The notes below the pieces were generated by a model. That model was not told the origin of the DNA and did not search any database. It saw nothing but the letters and a program-made list of their open reading frames with translations. This document shows, one piece after another, positions 16,418 to 25,598 of a stretch of DNA of 64,000 bases; the stretch's first letter is position 1; every line of letters starts with the position of its first letter. Where the stretch lies: NCBI RefSeq assembly GCF_002251435.1, contig NZ_NPJI01000023.1:23545-87544 (forward strand), given 5' to 3'. The position numbers and the translations under genes are program-made. Source of the DNA: Prevotella sp. P2-180. Its GTDB lineage: Bacteria > Bacteroidota > Bacteroidia > Bacteroidales > Bacteroidaceae.

Positions 16418-19400
16418 TCAATCCTTTACATTCTGATTAATGATTGCTTTCAGCAAGTCTACAGCCTCTACCACAGTCTTTACGTTATCTATCACCATAG
16501 AACGTTTTCCGTTTACTTCCCTAAGATTGCAACGTCTGGGATAGGCGGCAATAAAGTCCAACAACAAGCCGAAGGTCTGACTTTGGTAATATGAACTGTT
16601 TGGATTGCTTACGAAGAAGAGAGTCATACGCTGCTTCTTGAGTATGATTTTTTCACAGCCGAGACTTTTTCCGTAGCGTCTAAGAGGCACCACCAGTATG
16701 AGTTCTTCGGCCACTGACGGTATTTCTCCGAACCTATCTACGAGACGGCCTCTGTATCGAGCCATCTCGTCATCGTCTTTCAGACTATCTAGTTCTCGGT
16801 ATAGAAGCATTCGCTCACTGTCTTTAGGTACATAATTGTCTGGGAAATACATTTCTATGTCGCTTTCCAAGGCACAGTCGTCAACGAAGAATTCTCCCGC
16901 CAGTTCGTTGTCCTTCACCTCTTCGGAATAAAGGTCGGCAAACTCGTCATTTTTTAATTCCGTTACTGCCTGATTAAGAATTTTTTGATAAGTCTCATAT
17001 CCCAAGTCGGCAATAAAACCGCTTTGTTCTGCACCAAGTAGGTTTCCCGCCCCCCTTATGTCGAGGTCCTGCATCGCAATATTAATGCCACTTCCGAGTT
17101 CGCTGAAATTCTCCAAGGCTTCCAGCCTTCTGCGCGCTTCTGGCTTTAGTGCCGACAGTGGTGGAGCGAGCAGATAGCAGAAGGCCTTGCGGTTGCCACG
17201 TCCCACACGTCCGCGCATCTGATGCAAGTCACTGAGGCCGAAATTATGAGCTCCATTCACTATTATTGTGTTTGCATTAGGAATGTCTATGCCGTTTTCA
17301 ACAATAGTTGTAGAAAGTAGCACGTCGTAGTCGTAGTTGGCAAAACCTAAAATGATTTTTTCCAATTCTTCGGGCTTCATCTGTCCGTGTCCGATGACAA
17401 TACGTGCGTCGGGAACGTATTTGGTTATCATATCCCCGATGCGTTGCAAGTCGCTGATTCGGTTATTCACGAAATATACCTGTCCGTTACGACTCATCTC
17501 AAAATTCACTGCATCGGCTATGATTTCAGCACTAAAAGAGTGAATCTCTGTCTGTATGGGGTATCTGTTAGGTGGCGGGGTCTGTATCACGCTCATGTCT
17601 CGTGCTCCTACGAGCGAGAACTGTAGTGTACGCGGTATAGGGGTGGCCGACATTGTCATTGTGTCGACATTGGTTTTCATTTGTCTCAACTTTTCCTTTG
17701 TCGACACACCAAACTTTTGTTCCTCATCAATGATTAGCAGTCCTAAATCCTTAAATTTCACAGACTTTCCGATCAACTTATGAGTACCTATAATAATGTC
17801 TATCTTTCCATCTGCCAAGTCGCGCAACACCTCGTTGGTCTGCTTTGTTGACTTAGCCCTTGTAAGGTAATCGACCCTAACAGGAAAGTCTTTCAAACGT
17901 TTTGAGAACGTCTGAAAATGTTGGTATGCAAGCACTGTTGTCGGCACAAGCACCGCCACTTGCTTTGAGTCACAAGCAGCCTTGAAGGCAGCACGCACTG
18001 CCACCTCTGTTTTTCCGAAACCCACATCACCGCAGACGAGTCTATCCATTGGTTTCTGACTCTCCATATCAGCTTTCACCTCATTTGTGGCACGCAGCTG
18101 GTCTGGTGTGTCCTCGTATAAGAAACTTGCCTCTAGCTCATGCTGGAGAAAAGAGTCGTGACTGAAGGCGAAGCCCTTCTCATGCCGTCTGCGAGAATAA
18201 AGTTTTATCAAGTCTCGGGCAATGTCTTTAATTTTCTTCTTGGTACGCTCCTTGAGTTTCTCCCATTGTCCGGTGCCAAGAAGGCTTAAGCGCGGAGCAT
18301 CTCCGTTATCCTGCGCCTTGTATTTCGACACCTTATATAAAGAATGTATGGACACGTAGATAGAGTCGCCATTTTGATAAATGATTTTTATCATTTCCTG
18401 ATAGCTGTCTCCTTGTGGCATTCTCACGAGTCCGCCAAACTTGCCTATGCCATGGTCTACATGCACCACATAGTCGCCTATTTCAAACTGTCGTATTTCC
18501 TTAAGCGTGAGCGCCACTTTGCCGTTGCGTGCCTTGTCGGAGCGCAGGTTGTACTTATGGAAGCGGTCGAATATCTGATGGTCGGTGAAGAAACATAGCT
18601 TCAGGTCGTTGTCTACAAAGCCCTCATGAAGGGTTTTATCTACAGGCACAAACTCGGTCGACGGGCCAAGTATCTCCTTGAGTCTCTCCTGTTGTTTCTG
18701 GCTGTCGGCAAGAATGTATAATTTATAGCCACGCATTAGCATTTCGTCCATCGTCTGCTTCATCAGCTCAAAATTCTTATGAAAGAGAGGCTGCTGTGAC
18801 AATGAGAAATGTATGATGCTATTAGTCATCCTCGCCGAGCGATGTCCGAATTCCACGGTGCGGAAATTTAGAAGCATACGTCTGAAATCCGACCCTTTCA
18901 CAAGTTGGGACTCACGCCTCATTTGTTCAATTATTTCATCACGTTCCATCTCAGTGGCCGTTTCCATTTTTTCGGCCATGGCCTGTTTCGAAAAGCCCTC
19001 TTCATATATAGCATCAACCCTCTCGACCACATACTGCATGTCTCGCAATGCTATCACCGTGTTTTCTGGCAAGAAGTCGAGCACTGGTATTTTCTTCTCC
19101 TTGCACATGGTCAGTTCTGGCACGATGTTTATCTGTTCACGACGTTCGTTAGACAACTGGGTATCTACCTCAAAGGTACGTATCGAGTCGATGTCGTCTC
19201 CAAAGAAATCTATTCGGAAGGGATATTCACATGAAAAGGAGAAAACATCAATAATGCTTCCACGCCTGGCAAACTGTCCTGGTTCGTAGACATAGTCCAC
19301 TTCCGAGAATCCATAATCGAGAAGATTCTTCACCACATCCCTCACGTCTATTGTCTGTCCCACGCTCAACGAAAGGGTGCGGTCGTCGAGCTGACTGCGC

Positions 19401-19822
19401 GACACCACAAGTTCTGCCACAGCCTCTGGATGTGTCACGATATAAAGCGGTTCGTCGTTCTTTTTCCTTGCCGTTTGGGCATTAATGGCAGCAAGAACTT
19501 CTGTACGGAGAATTTCACTGGCAGAGTCACGCTGACCATACTTCACTGCCCTCCTGAACGATGATGGAAAAAAAAGCACACGACTGTCGCCCATCAATTG
19601 TGTCAGGTCGTGATAGAAATATCCAGCCTCGTCGGCATCGTTGAGTAAAAATAAAAAGGTGGCAGACTGGCGCTGGGCCAAAGCAGCAAACACCAATGGC
19701 GCAGAAGACGCGACCAACCCGTCGAGGAAGATGTTCTTTATGCTCCCATCCCCCACGACATTAGCCACAGCCGAAACTTTTGACGACTTGGCATATAAAA
19801 TCTGTAAATCCTGTATTGTCAT
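16418..19822 (-). CDS. mfd: Transcription-repair coupling factor Mfd
   Basis: 1134 residues, normal for Mfd. Domains in order: UvrB-like N-terminal region (about 1-320), RNA-polymerase-interacting CarD-like domain (about 430-500, FEIGDYVVHVDHGIGKFGG), RecG-like translocase with Walker A GDVGFGKTE (about residue 600) and DEEQ box (LLIIDEEQKFGV), helicase C domain (VENGIDIPNANT, QMRGRVGR), and the TRCF C-terminal domain after GNLLGAEQSGFI. Mfd removes stalled RNA polymerase at lesions and recruits UvrA. It has its own promoter; the symporter gene follows. Confidence 0.98.
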   Translation of the reverse strand: MTIQDLQILYAKSSKVSAVANVVGDGSIKNIFLDGLVASSAPLVFAALAQRQSATFLFLLNDADEAGYFYHDLTQLMGDSRVLFFPSSFRRAVKYGQRDSASEILRTEVLAAINAQTARKKNDEPLYIVTHPEAVAELVVSRSQLDDRTLSLSVGQTIDVRDVVKNLLDYGFSEVDYVYEPGQFARRGSIIDVFSFSCEYPFRIDFFGDDIDSIRTFEVDTQLSNERREQINIVPELTMCKEKKIPVLDFLPENTVIALRDMQYVVERVDAIYEEGFSKQAMAEKMETATEMERDEIIEQMRRESQLVKGSDFRRMLLNFRTVEFGHRSARMTNSIIHFSLSQQPLFHKNFELMKQTMDEMLMRGYKLYILADSQKQQERLKEILGPSTEFVPVDKTLHEGFVDNDLKLCFFTDHQIFDRFHKYNLRSDKARNGKVALTLKEIRQFEIGDYVVHVDHGIGKFGGLVRMPQGDSYQEMIKIIYQNGDSIYVSIHSLYKVSKYKAQDNGDAPRLSLLGTGQWEKLKERTKKKIKDIARDLIKLYSRRRHEKGFAFSHDSFLQHELEASFLYEDTPDQLRATNEVKADMESQKPMDRLVCGDVGFGKTEVAVRAAFKAACDSKQVAVLVPTTVLAYQHFQTFSKRLKDFPVRVDYLTRAKSTKQTNEVLRDLADGKIDIIIGTHKLIGKSVKFKDLGLLIIDEEQKFGVSTKEKLRQMKTNVDTMTMSATPIPRTLQFSLVGARDMSVIQTPPPNRYPIQTEIHSFSAEIIADAVNFEMSRNGQVYFVNNRISDLQRIGDMITKYVPDARIVIGHGQMKPEELEKIILGFANYDYDVLLSTTIVENGIDIPNANTIIVNGAHNFGLSDLHQMRGRVGRGNRKAFCYLLAPPLSALKPEARRRLEALENFSELGSGINIAMQDLDIRGAGNLLGAEQSGFIADLGYETYQKILNQAVTELKNDEFADLYSEEVKDNELAGEFFVDDCALESDIEMYFPDNYVPKDSERMLLYRELDSLKDDDEMARYRGRLVDRFGEIPSVAEELILVVPLRRYGKSLGCEKIILKKQRMTLFFVSNPNSSYYQSQTFGLLLDFIAAYPRRCNLREVNGKRSMVIDNVKTVVEAVDLLKAIINQNVKD

Positions 19823-19857
19823 TATGCTTTCAATAGACCAGCAACGCTAATCTTTTG

Positions 19858-19889
19858 CAAAATTACTTATATTAGTCGAAAAAAACAAA
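19858..19889 (-). promoter_or_regulatory. Promoter for mfd
   Basis: On the minus strand TTTG (19886-19889) and TAATTTTG (19858-19865) are 20 bases apart, about 36 bases before the mfd ATG. Confidence 0.75.
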
Positions 19890-19928
19890 AAAAATGGCAA
19901 ATAATTTTTTTATTCCACCATTCTTCGC

Positions 19929-19936
19929 TATTTTTG
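19929..19936 (+). promoter_or_regulatory. -7 element for Dpm1-like gene
   Basis: TATTTTTG about 18 bases upstream of the ATG at 19954. Because it lies inside the longer open frame starting at 19894, it supports the later start. Confidence 0.55.
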
Positions 19937-19953
19937 CAACAAAAATTTTAAAG

Positions 19954-20703
19954 ATGGAGCATTATAGTGATAGCATTATCATAATTCCTACATACAATGA
20001 AAAGGAGAATGTCGAGAAAATAATACGTGCAGTATTCAATCTCGACAAGTGTTTTCACATACTCATCATCGACGATGGTTCACCTGATGGTACGGCAACC
20101 ATCGTCAAGAGACTCATGACTAACGAGTTTTCCGACCGTCTGTTCTTAATCGAACGCAGCGGCAAACTCGGCTTGGGTACAGCCTATATTCGCGGCTTCA
20201 AATGGGCATTGGAACACCAATATGAGTATGTGTTTGAAATGGACGCAGACTTTAGCCACGATCCATCAGACCTTCCACGCCTCTATTCCGCCTGTCATGA
20301 CGATGGCTATGACTTGGCCATTGGCTCGCGCTACGTTTCAGGAGTGAACGTTGTAAACTGGCCTATGGGGCGTGTCCTTATGAGCTATTTCGCGTCAAAA
20401 TACGTACGGTTTGTCACTGGATTTAAAGTTCACGACACCACAGCCGGATTCAAATGCTATCGTCGGAAAGTGCTCGAGACCATGGAGCTTGACAAAATTC
20501 GCTTCAAGGGTTATGCATTCCAGATAGAAATGAAATTCACGGCCTACAAAATAGGATTTCGCATAAAGGAAGTACCCGTCATCTTTGTCAACCGACGCGA
20601 AGGCACCAGCAAGATGAGCGGTGGAATATTCGGCGAGGCCTTTTTCGGCGTAATGCGTCTGAGATGGGACGGATGGACTCGTCGCTATCCAAAGATAAAG
20701 TAG
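19954..20703 (+). CDS. Polyprenol monophosphomannose synthase-like glycosyltransferase (GT2)
   Basis: 249 residues from MEHYSDSIIIIPTYNEKENVEKII. The GT2 fold is shown by IIDDGSPDGTA, the metal-binding EMDADFSHDP and TAGFKCYRR, all close to Dpm1-type enzymes, which transfer mannose (or a related sugar) from a GDP-sugar to polyprenyl phosphate. It lacks the C-terminal membrane segments of some homologues, so it is probably a peripheral membrane enzyme. GDP-mannose would come from the manC product at 38.4 kb. Single gene with its own promoter. Confidence 0.85.
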   Translation: MEHYSDSIIIIPTYNEKENVEKIIRAVFNLDKCFHILIIDDGSPDGTATIVKRLMTNEFSDRLFLIERSGKLGLGTAYIRGFKWALEHQYEYVFEMDADFSHDPSDLPRLYSACHDDGYDLAIGSRYVSGVNVVNWPMGRVLMSYFASKYVRFVTGFKVHDTTAGFKCYRRKVLETMELDKIRFKGYAFQIEMKFTAYKIGFRIKEVPVIFVNRREGTSKMSGGIFGEAFFGVMRLRWDGWTRRYPKIK

Positions 20704-21023
20704 TATGAACCATTGCTTCCTTAGAATTCCACACTATACATCATTTAAGATTAAGACACCAATTTAGGGCAATTAATGAATGTAACGTGTAAAGTGGACA
20801 AACCAGACGTCACAACGACGGCAAAGAGACGTTACGTTTATTTGAACGCAACGTCTCTTTCTTCAAAGTCACACTTGCTACACATGCTAAACATCTTATA
20901 TAATGTGGTAAATATTTGAGATTTATTGCCCACAAAACGTTAAAATAACATAAATACGACAATAATATAACCTCCTTCTATATTTTTTTCTTTAAAAAAC
21001 TTGGCTGTATAAATAAAACGTAC
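20704..21023 (+). other. Intergenic region before the envelope operon
   Basis: About 320 bases. It holds the terminator at 20823-20860 and, at its end, the promoter at 21001-21031. I see no coding sequence in it. Confidence 0.6.
20823..20860 (+). terminator. Strong hairpin terminator
   Basis: A 16-base stem with one mismatch (AAAGAGACGTTACGTT and its partner at 20845-20860, loop TATTTG), the right arm ending in CTCTTTC. It lies 120 bases beyond the Dpm1-like gene. Confidence 0.75.
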
Positions 21024-21031
21024 TATCTTTG
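21001..21031 (+). promoter_or_regulatory. Promoter for envelope operon
   Basis: TTGG at 21001-21004 and TATCTTTG at 21024-21031, 19 bases apart. The ATG at 21040 is only eight bases beyond, giving a very short or no leader. Confidence 0.7.
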
Positions 21032-21039
21032 CAGAAAAT

Positions 21040-21363
21040 ATGAAAACGATGAGAACATTTTTACACGCAATAATTATAGCGGCCACACTCGCAGTGGCAG
21101 CCCCTACACAAAGCATTGCCTCTACAAGCATTGCTGAAATGACGATGTCAGCTGATGAATGTAAGGCAAGAATTGTTGTAAACCAGTCGACAGTGACCAT
21201 TGAGGGGCTTGCCGGAAAAACCCTTGAGGTCGTATCACTCACAGGACGCCTTGTTATGAAAACAAAAATCGAAAGCAATTCACAACAGGTGGAGCTCAAC
21301 GTGCCTAAGGGATGCTACATTCTAAAAATTGACAATATCGTAAGGAAAGTATCTATTTCCTAA
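21040..21363 (+). CDS. Small secreted protein resembling a T9SS C-terminal domain
   Basis: 107 residues with a signal peptide (about residues 1-28, ending SIAS). The mature part has the strand pattern of type IX secretion C-terminal domains: VTIEGLAGKTLEVVSLTGRLV, then ELNVPKGCYILKI and a terminal basic strand RKVSIS. Normally this domain ends a large secreted protein; here it makes up almost the whole product. Function unknown. Its stop overlaps the next ATG (TAATG), so it is translationally coupled to the L,D-transpeptidase. Confidence 0.7.
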   Translation: MKTMRTFLHAIIIAATLAVAAPTQSIASTSIAEMTMSADECKARIVVNQSTVTIEGLAGKTLEVVSLTGRLVMKTKIESNSQQVELNVPKGCYILKIDNIVRKVSIS

Positions 21364-22970
21364 TGAACAATAGTGGAATATACAGACATCTGAAAACTAC
21401 AGGAAGAAAAAACAAGAGTATTGTCTACTTCATTACAATACTTTTGCTCTCCACACTTATATCAAATTGCAAAGAACAACAAAATAATCCAAACAAAAAC
21501 ATACAATTATCACAATTTGACGAACTCAAAGACCAAACGCTGTCACTCGATATAAGCAAAATGCGACAACAATGCCGTCATCTTGCCATAAATGACAACG
21601 ACTCTACTCAAACTGACCACATTACACGAAAATTGTATAAAAGCGAGTTCACACCAGTGTGGGTGAACAGATATGGCGTAGACTCATGTGCCGATACTCT
21701 GTTGGCTTATCTGAAGACCGTCAACCAAATTGGATTTTCCGAGAAAGCTTTTTTCACACGCAAGTTAGAAAAAGACCTTAAGCGTCTCAGGTTACTCGAC
21801 TTTGGAGACCAAGACATAAACACCATTGCGGCACGGCTGGAATATCATCTGACCAAAGCCTTCCTCAGATACTGCACTGGCCAACGGTTCGGATTCACCA
21901 ATCCATATAGTAGCCTAAACCACCTTGACCCCATAGCCGACGACTCCACCGTACGCATAAAAGAATACAGACATCTGTTTGACATACCAATAGAACGTCC
22001 CGACAAGGCATTCTATTCTGACGCACTCAGAAATGTTGTGGAATGCAAAACAGCCGAGTTCTTACATTCGGTACAACCGGACAACACCACGCTGGAAGAG
22101 TTAAGACAAATGCTCAACACCGTTGCAGACAGCAAAAAGAAGCGGAGAATTCTCTGCAACATGGAGAGACACAGATGGAGAAGGACACCACTGGCAACAA
22201 GCGACTTAGGGCGAAAAGTAGTAGTGAATATCCCTGCATTCACTCTATATGCATACTCACCAGACTCGGTGATGACAATGAAAATTGGGTGCGGTTCGAC
22301 AAAGACTAAAACGCCACTGCTCACGAGTCAGATAAGCCGAATGGACATTAATCCGCAATGGAACATTCCTATGAGTATAATAAAAAAAGACGTGGCAAAA
22401 CATGCAGGCAACAGCCATTACTTCGACAGTCACAGATACTTTATAGTAGAAAGAGAGACAGGCAAACGCATCGACCCGTCGTCTGTCACTACAGAAATGC
22501 TCAAAAGCGGCAAATACAGAGTTACCCAAGAAGGAGGCAAAGGAAACTCGTTGGGAAGAATAATATTCAGATTCAACAACAATTTCTCAGTTTATCTTCA
22601 CGACACTTCAAACAGAAAATTTTTCAGTCAGGCTGTAAGAAGCGTATCACATGGTTGCATAAGAGTGGAAAAACCATTTGAACTGGCACAATTCCTGCTA
22701 AACGACAATGTCGACGAATGGACACTCGACAAAATAAGGATATCGATGGACATGACTCCACAGACCGACAAGGGAATAAGATATGTGAGCGACACGACAA
22801 GAAGCAGGAAACTCATTAATTCCAAAAGCCTACAACCCAACATACCTCTATATATAATATATCAAACAATGTCAAAGACATCCAGAGGTAACTGGGAAAC
22901 ATATCCCGACATCTATGGATTCGATGCTGTGACAAGCAGACAACTCGCTCCATTCCTGGACGACAAATAG
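21363..22970 (+). CDS. L,D-transpeptidase (YkuD family)
   Basis: 535 residues with an N-terminal hydrophobic segment (about 20-36), which ends LLLSTLISNCK and may be a signal anchor or an atypical lipoprotein signal. A substrate-binding scaffold region (about 90-250) resembles the YcbB/LdtD type. The YkuD domain carries SHGCIRVEKP with catalytic Cys432 and the upstream conserved histidine in VYLHDTSN. Such enzymes form 3-3 peptidoglycan cross-links or attach proteins to the wall. Located in the periplasm. It is followed 29 bases later by an ECF sigma gene, which suggests envelope-stress control of wall remodelling. Confidence 0.88.
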   Translation: MNNSGIYRHLKTTGRKNKSIVYFITILLLSTLISNCKEQQNNPNKNIQLSQFDELKDQTLSLDISKMRQQCRHLAINDNDSTQTDHITRKLYKSEFTPVWVNRYGVDSCADTLLAYLKTVNQIGFSEKAFFTRKLEKDLKRLRLLDFGDQDINTIAARLEYHLTKAFLRYCTGQRFGFTNPYSSLNHLDPIADDSTVRIKEYRHLFDIPIERPDKAFYSDALRNVVECKTAEFLHSVQPDNTTLEELRQMLNTVADSKKKRRILCNMERHRWRRTPLATSDLGRKVVVNIPAFTLYAYSPDSVMTMKIGCGSTKTKTPLLTSQISRMDINPQWNIPMSIIKKDVAKHAGNSHYFDSHRYFIVERETGKRIDPSSVTTEMLKSGKYRVTQEGGKGNSLGRIIFRFNNNFSVYLHDTSNRKFFSQAVRSVSHGCIRVEKPFELAQFLLNDNVDEWTLDKIRISMDMTPQTDKGIRYVSDTTRSRKLINSKSLQPNIPLYIIYQTMSKTSRGNWETYPDIYGFDAVTSRQLAPFLDDK

Positions 22971-22999
22971 CATTAATCATTTGAACACCACCAATACAC

Positions 23000-23548
23000 A
23001 TGACGATAACAACCAACGACTCCCAGATAGCCACGAGACTGCTTGACCCCAAAACAAGGCGGGCGGCCTTCGAACAAATGGTAGACATCTATAGCGAACA
23101 GCTTTACTGGCAGATAAGGCGTCTCGTCTTTGTGCATGAAGATGCCGACGACATTCTCCAAAACGTATTCCTAAAGGCATGGAAGAACATCGATACATTC
23201 CGTAACGACTCAAAACTCTCCACCTGGCTCTACCGTATAGCCTTGAACGAAAGTGTAGACTTCATTCGCAAGAAAAAAAACGAGACCTCACTGCCAGCCG
23301 TAGAAGAATCATTGGCACAAAAACTTATGGCTGACGAGTATTTTGACGGCGACGAAATACAAGCCACACTGCAAGAAGCCATTGCCTCACTACCAGATAA
23401 GCAACGCATAGTATTTACAATGAAATATTTCGAAGAAATGAAATACAGCGATATGAGCAATATCTTGGGTACGACAACAGGAGCCCTGAAAGCCTCATAT
23501 CATATAGCAGTAAACAAGATATGCGAATTTTTCAAGCTTCGCAATTAA
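23000..23548 (+). CDS. RNA polymerase ECF-type sigma factor
   Basis: 182 residues with region 2 (about 30-95: LVFVHEDADDILQNVFLKAWKNI, then STWLYRIALN) and region 4 (about 125-178: LPDKQRIVFTMKYFEEMKYSDMS, a helix-turn-helix). Regions 1.1 and 3 are absent, so it is an ECF sigma. The next gene encodes a small single-pass membrane protein in the position of an anti-sigma factor. Together with the L,D-transpeptidase upstream and the Spy/CpxP-like gene downstream, it suggests an envelope-stress regulon. Confidence 0.94.
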   Translation: MTITTNDSQIATRLLDPKTRRAAFEQMVDIYSEQLYWQIRRLVFVHEDADDILQNVFLKAWKNIDTFRNDSKLSTWLYRIALNESVDFIRKKKNETSLPAVEESLAQKLMADEYFDGDEIQATLQEAIASLPDKQRIVFTMKYFEEMKYSDMSNILGTTTGALKASYHIAVNKICEFFKLRN

Positions 23549-23588
23549 ACCTTTATTAATTATCAACGTCAAAAAGAAAAAAAACATC

Positions 23589-23948
23589 ATGAACGAGCAA
23601 GAGAATATCATAAGAAACAAATTCGGTCAGGAAAACCATTTCAGAGTGCCGGAAGGATATTTCGACAATCTGAAGACAAAAATAATGGATAAACTGCCAG
23701 AAGACAACATAACTGTACAACGCAGGACTGTTAGACTCTGGAAGCCTTTGGCTGCTTGTGCTGCCTGTGCAGTAGGAGTGATAATGTCGGTTGCCATTTA
23801 TTTCACAAACAACGACCAACAGGCAGTTGAGGCTACAGCAGAGAATCACACAGAGCAACTGTCTGAACATGACAAATATATCGACACCGTAGCCGACTAT
23901 GCCATGATGGACAACGCAGACATAATTGCATGCCTCAACGAAGAATAA
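23589..23948 (+). CDS. Putative anti-sigma factor, single-pass membrane protein
   Basis: 119 residues: a cytosolic N-terminal half (about 1-52), one membrane helix (about 53-72, PLAACAACAVGVIMSVAIYF) and a short acidic periplasmic tail. The start MNEQENIIRNKFGQENHFRVPEGYFDNL is typical of small Bacteroidetes proteins encoded after ECF sigma genes. No zinc-binding HxxxCxxC motif is seen, so it is not of the ZAS class. The anti-sigma role is inferred from position and topology. Confidence 0.65.
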   Translation: MNEQENIIRNKFGQENHFRVPEGYFDNLKTKIMDKLPEDNITVQRRTVRLWKPLAACAACAVGVIMSVAIYFTNNDQQAVEATAENHTEQLSEHDKYIDTVADYAMMDNADIIACLNEE

Positions 23949-23967
23949 CAAAAAAAAGGAGAAAAAT

Positions 23968-24402
23968 ATGAAACGATTATTTCTTACATTAATTTCGATA
24001 GCCTTCTTACTTCTTACGGCCTCTTCACAATCTCGTGACAAGAGACTGTCTAAAGAACATTATCAGGCACAACTCGCACAGTTCATTATTCAAGAAGCCC
24101 AGTTTACTGCAAAAGAAGCTGCTGATTTCAGAGTAATATTCAAGGAGATGCAGAATAAGCAGCGGAAAACATTCGAAGCAATGAAAGACATTTGGCATAA
24201 ACCAGGACGGGGCGAGAAAGAATGTGCTGAAGCCATTAGACAGAAAGACAAAATGGACATAGAGTTGAAAAACCTTCAACAGCAATACCACAACAAATTG
24301 CTGAAAGTCATGCCTGCCTCAAAAGTGTTTAAAGCTATTATTGCCGAAGACAAGTTCCACAGGCAAATGCTGAGAAAATGGAGCAATAAACCAAAGAAAT
24401 AG
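23968..24402 (+). CDS. Spy/CpxP-like periplasmic protein
   Basis: About 144 residues with a signal peptide (MKRLFLTLISIAFLLLTASSQS) and an all-helical, highly charged mature part (RDKRLSKEHYQAQLAQFIIQEAQFTAKEAADF). This resembles Spy/CpxP-type periplasmic chaperones or sensors. The ATG at 23968 is preceded by AAGGAG, one of the few clear Shine-Dalgarno sites in the window, and is preferred to the longer frame from 23926. Last gene of the envelope operon. Confidence 0.65.
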   Translation: MKRLFLTLISIAFLLLTASSQSRDKRLSKEHYQAQLAQFIIQEAQFTAKEAADFRVIFKEMQNKQRKTFEAMKDIWHKPGRGEKECAEAIRQKDKMDIELKNLQQQYHNKLLKVMPASKVFKAIIAEDKFHRQMLRKWSNKPKK

Positions 24403-24410
24403 GATTCAAG

Positions 24411-25598
24411 TCAACTACGCAACTCATTGACATGATGACGGTAAACTGCACAGGCGAGCAGGAAATACACTGCCATCTGAACCAGCAAGGCGCGATATTC
24501 CAAAGCAATATCCGCCAAGGTGGCGCCCATGGTATTCACACGCACAAAACTTCTGATGCCAAAGGTGGAAGGGAAAAGCCACGAAATACATTCCCAAAAA
24601 CGTGGTATATTACTGCCCGGCCACGACACGCCAGAAACAAATAGCAACGGCACAGACATAAACACCACCAGAAGAATAACATTCTCACGATGGCGTACCA
24701 TGCAGGACACGGTAATGCCGAAGAATATGCATACAAGAATATAAGGCAGCATCAAGGCAACAAGAGTGGCGGCGGATGTCAACGACGTGAAACCAAAGAG
24801 TTGAGGCACCACAAGGGTAAGATAGGCCGCATGCACGACATATATCATGAAATAACACATGGTCTTTCCCAACACTACAATTATTGATCCAGGAAGCATG
24901 CTTGCTGAAGAAACCGGCACAAAGAAACGATTTTTCTCACGGGCAGTACCCGCTGCAAGGCCAATGCCAAGAACCAACGTCTGCTGGATGATAAGCATCA
25001 GAACACCGGGAATGATAAACGACCCATATCCAGAAGTAGGATTAAACAATGCCACTTCTTCTAACTCAAGCGGTCTGGTAGATATTTCGTCCTGGCGATT
25101 GGTCGTGTTACCAGACAGTTTTACCTGAATGTCAGAATTCATTTGCGAACATACATTCATGGCAGTCTGAAACACTGCCTTATAATGAAGCATAAGGCTC
25201 ATATCACAATAGACAGAAATGGTGGCTTGCTCCATAAGGTTAAGACGTCTGCCAAAGTCAGAAGCAATGACATATATGCCGCTGGCATCTCCCCTGGCAA
25301 CGATTCTCTTCGCCTCGTCAATGCTTCCTGCCATATAAGCCACATCTACATCAGAAGAGGCATCGGCCATACGCACAAAAGTCCTGCTCTCCTCACAACA
25401 AGCAAGGTCGACCACAACCACTGGAACCTCATGTACAGTCTCATTATTGTATATCCATGAATAAAGCAAAGGATATACAAGAGGAACGAGTAGGAAAAAA
25501 ATCAATACTCCTTCATCTTTCACCACATTCTTCATCTCGTTTTTCCAAACGAGGCAGATATCGCTGATACCACTGATTATATTACGGAATATATTCAT
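24411..25598 (-). CDS. ABC-2 type transporter permease (second of pair)
   Basis: 395 residues: a first membrane helix (about 30-50), a large extracytoplasmic loop, then five C-terminal helices. This is the YhhJ/YbhR-type ABC-2 permease layout. It overlaps the upstream permease gene by 17 bases. Its sequence is distinct from that paralogue, so the two probably form a heterodimer. No ATP-binding gene is in the operon. Confidence 0.88.
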   Translation of the reverse strand: MNIFRNIISGISDICLVWKNEMKNVVKDEGVLIFFLLVPLVYPLLYSWIYNNETVHEVPVVVVDLACCEESRTFVRMADASSDVDVAYMAGSIDEAKRIVARGDASGIYVIASDFGRRLNLMEQATISVYCDMSLMLHYKAVFQTAMNVCSQMNSDIQVKLSGNTTNRQDEISTRPLELEEVALFNPTSGYGSFIIPGVLMLIIQQTLVLGIGLAAGTAREKNRFFVPVSSASMLPGSIIVVLGKTMCYFMIYVVHAAYLTLVVPQLFGFTSLTSAATLVALMLPYILVCIFFGITVSCMVRHRENVILLVVFMSVPLLFVSGVSWPGSNIPRFWECISWLFPSTFGIRSFVRVNTMGATLADIALEYRALLVQMAVYFLLACAVYRHHVNELRS

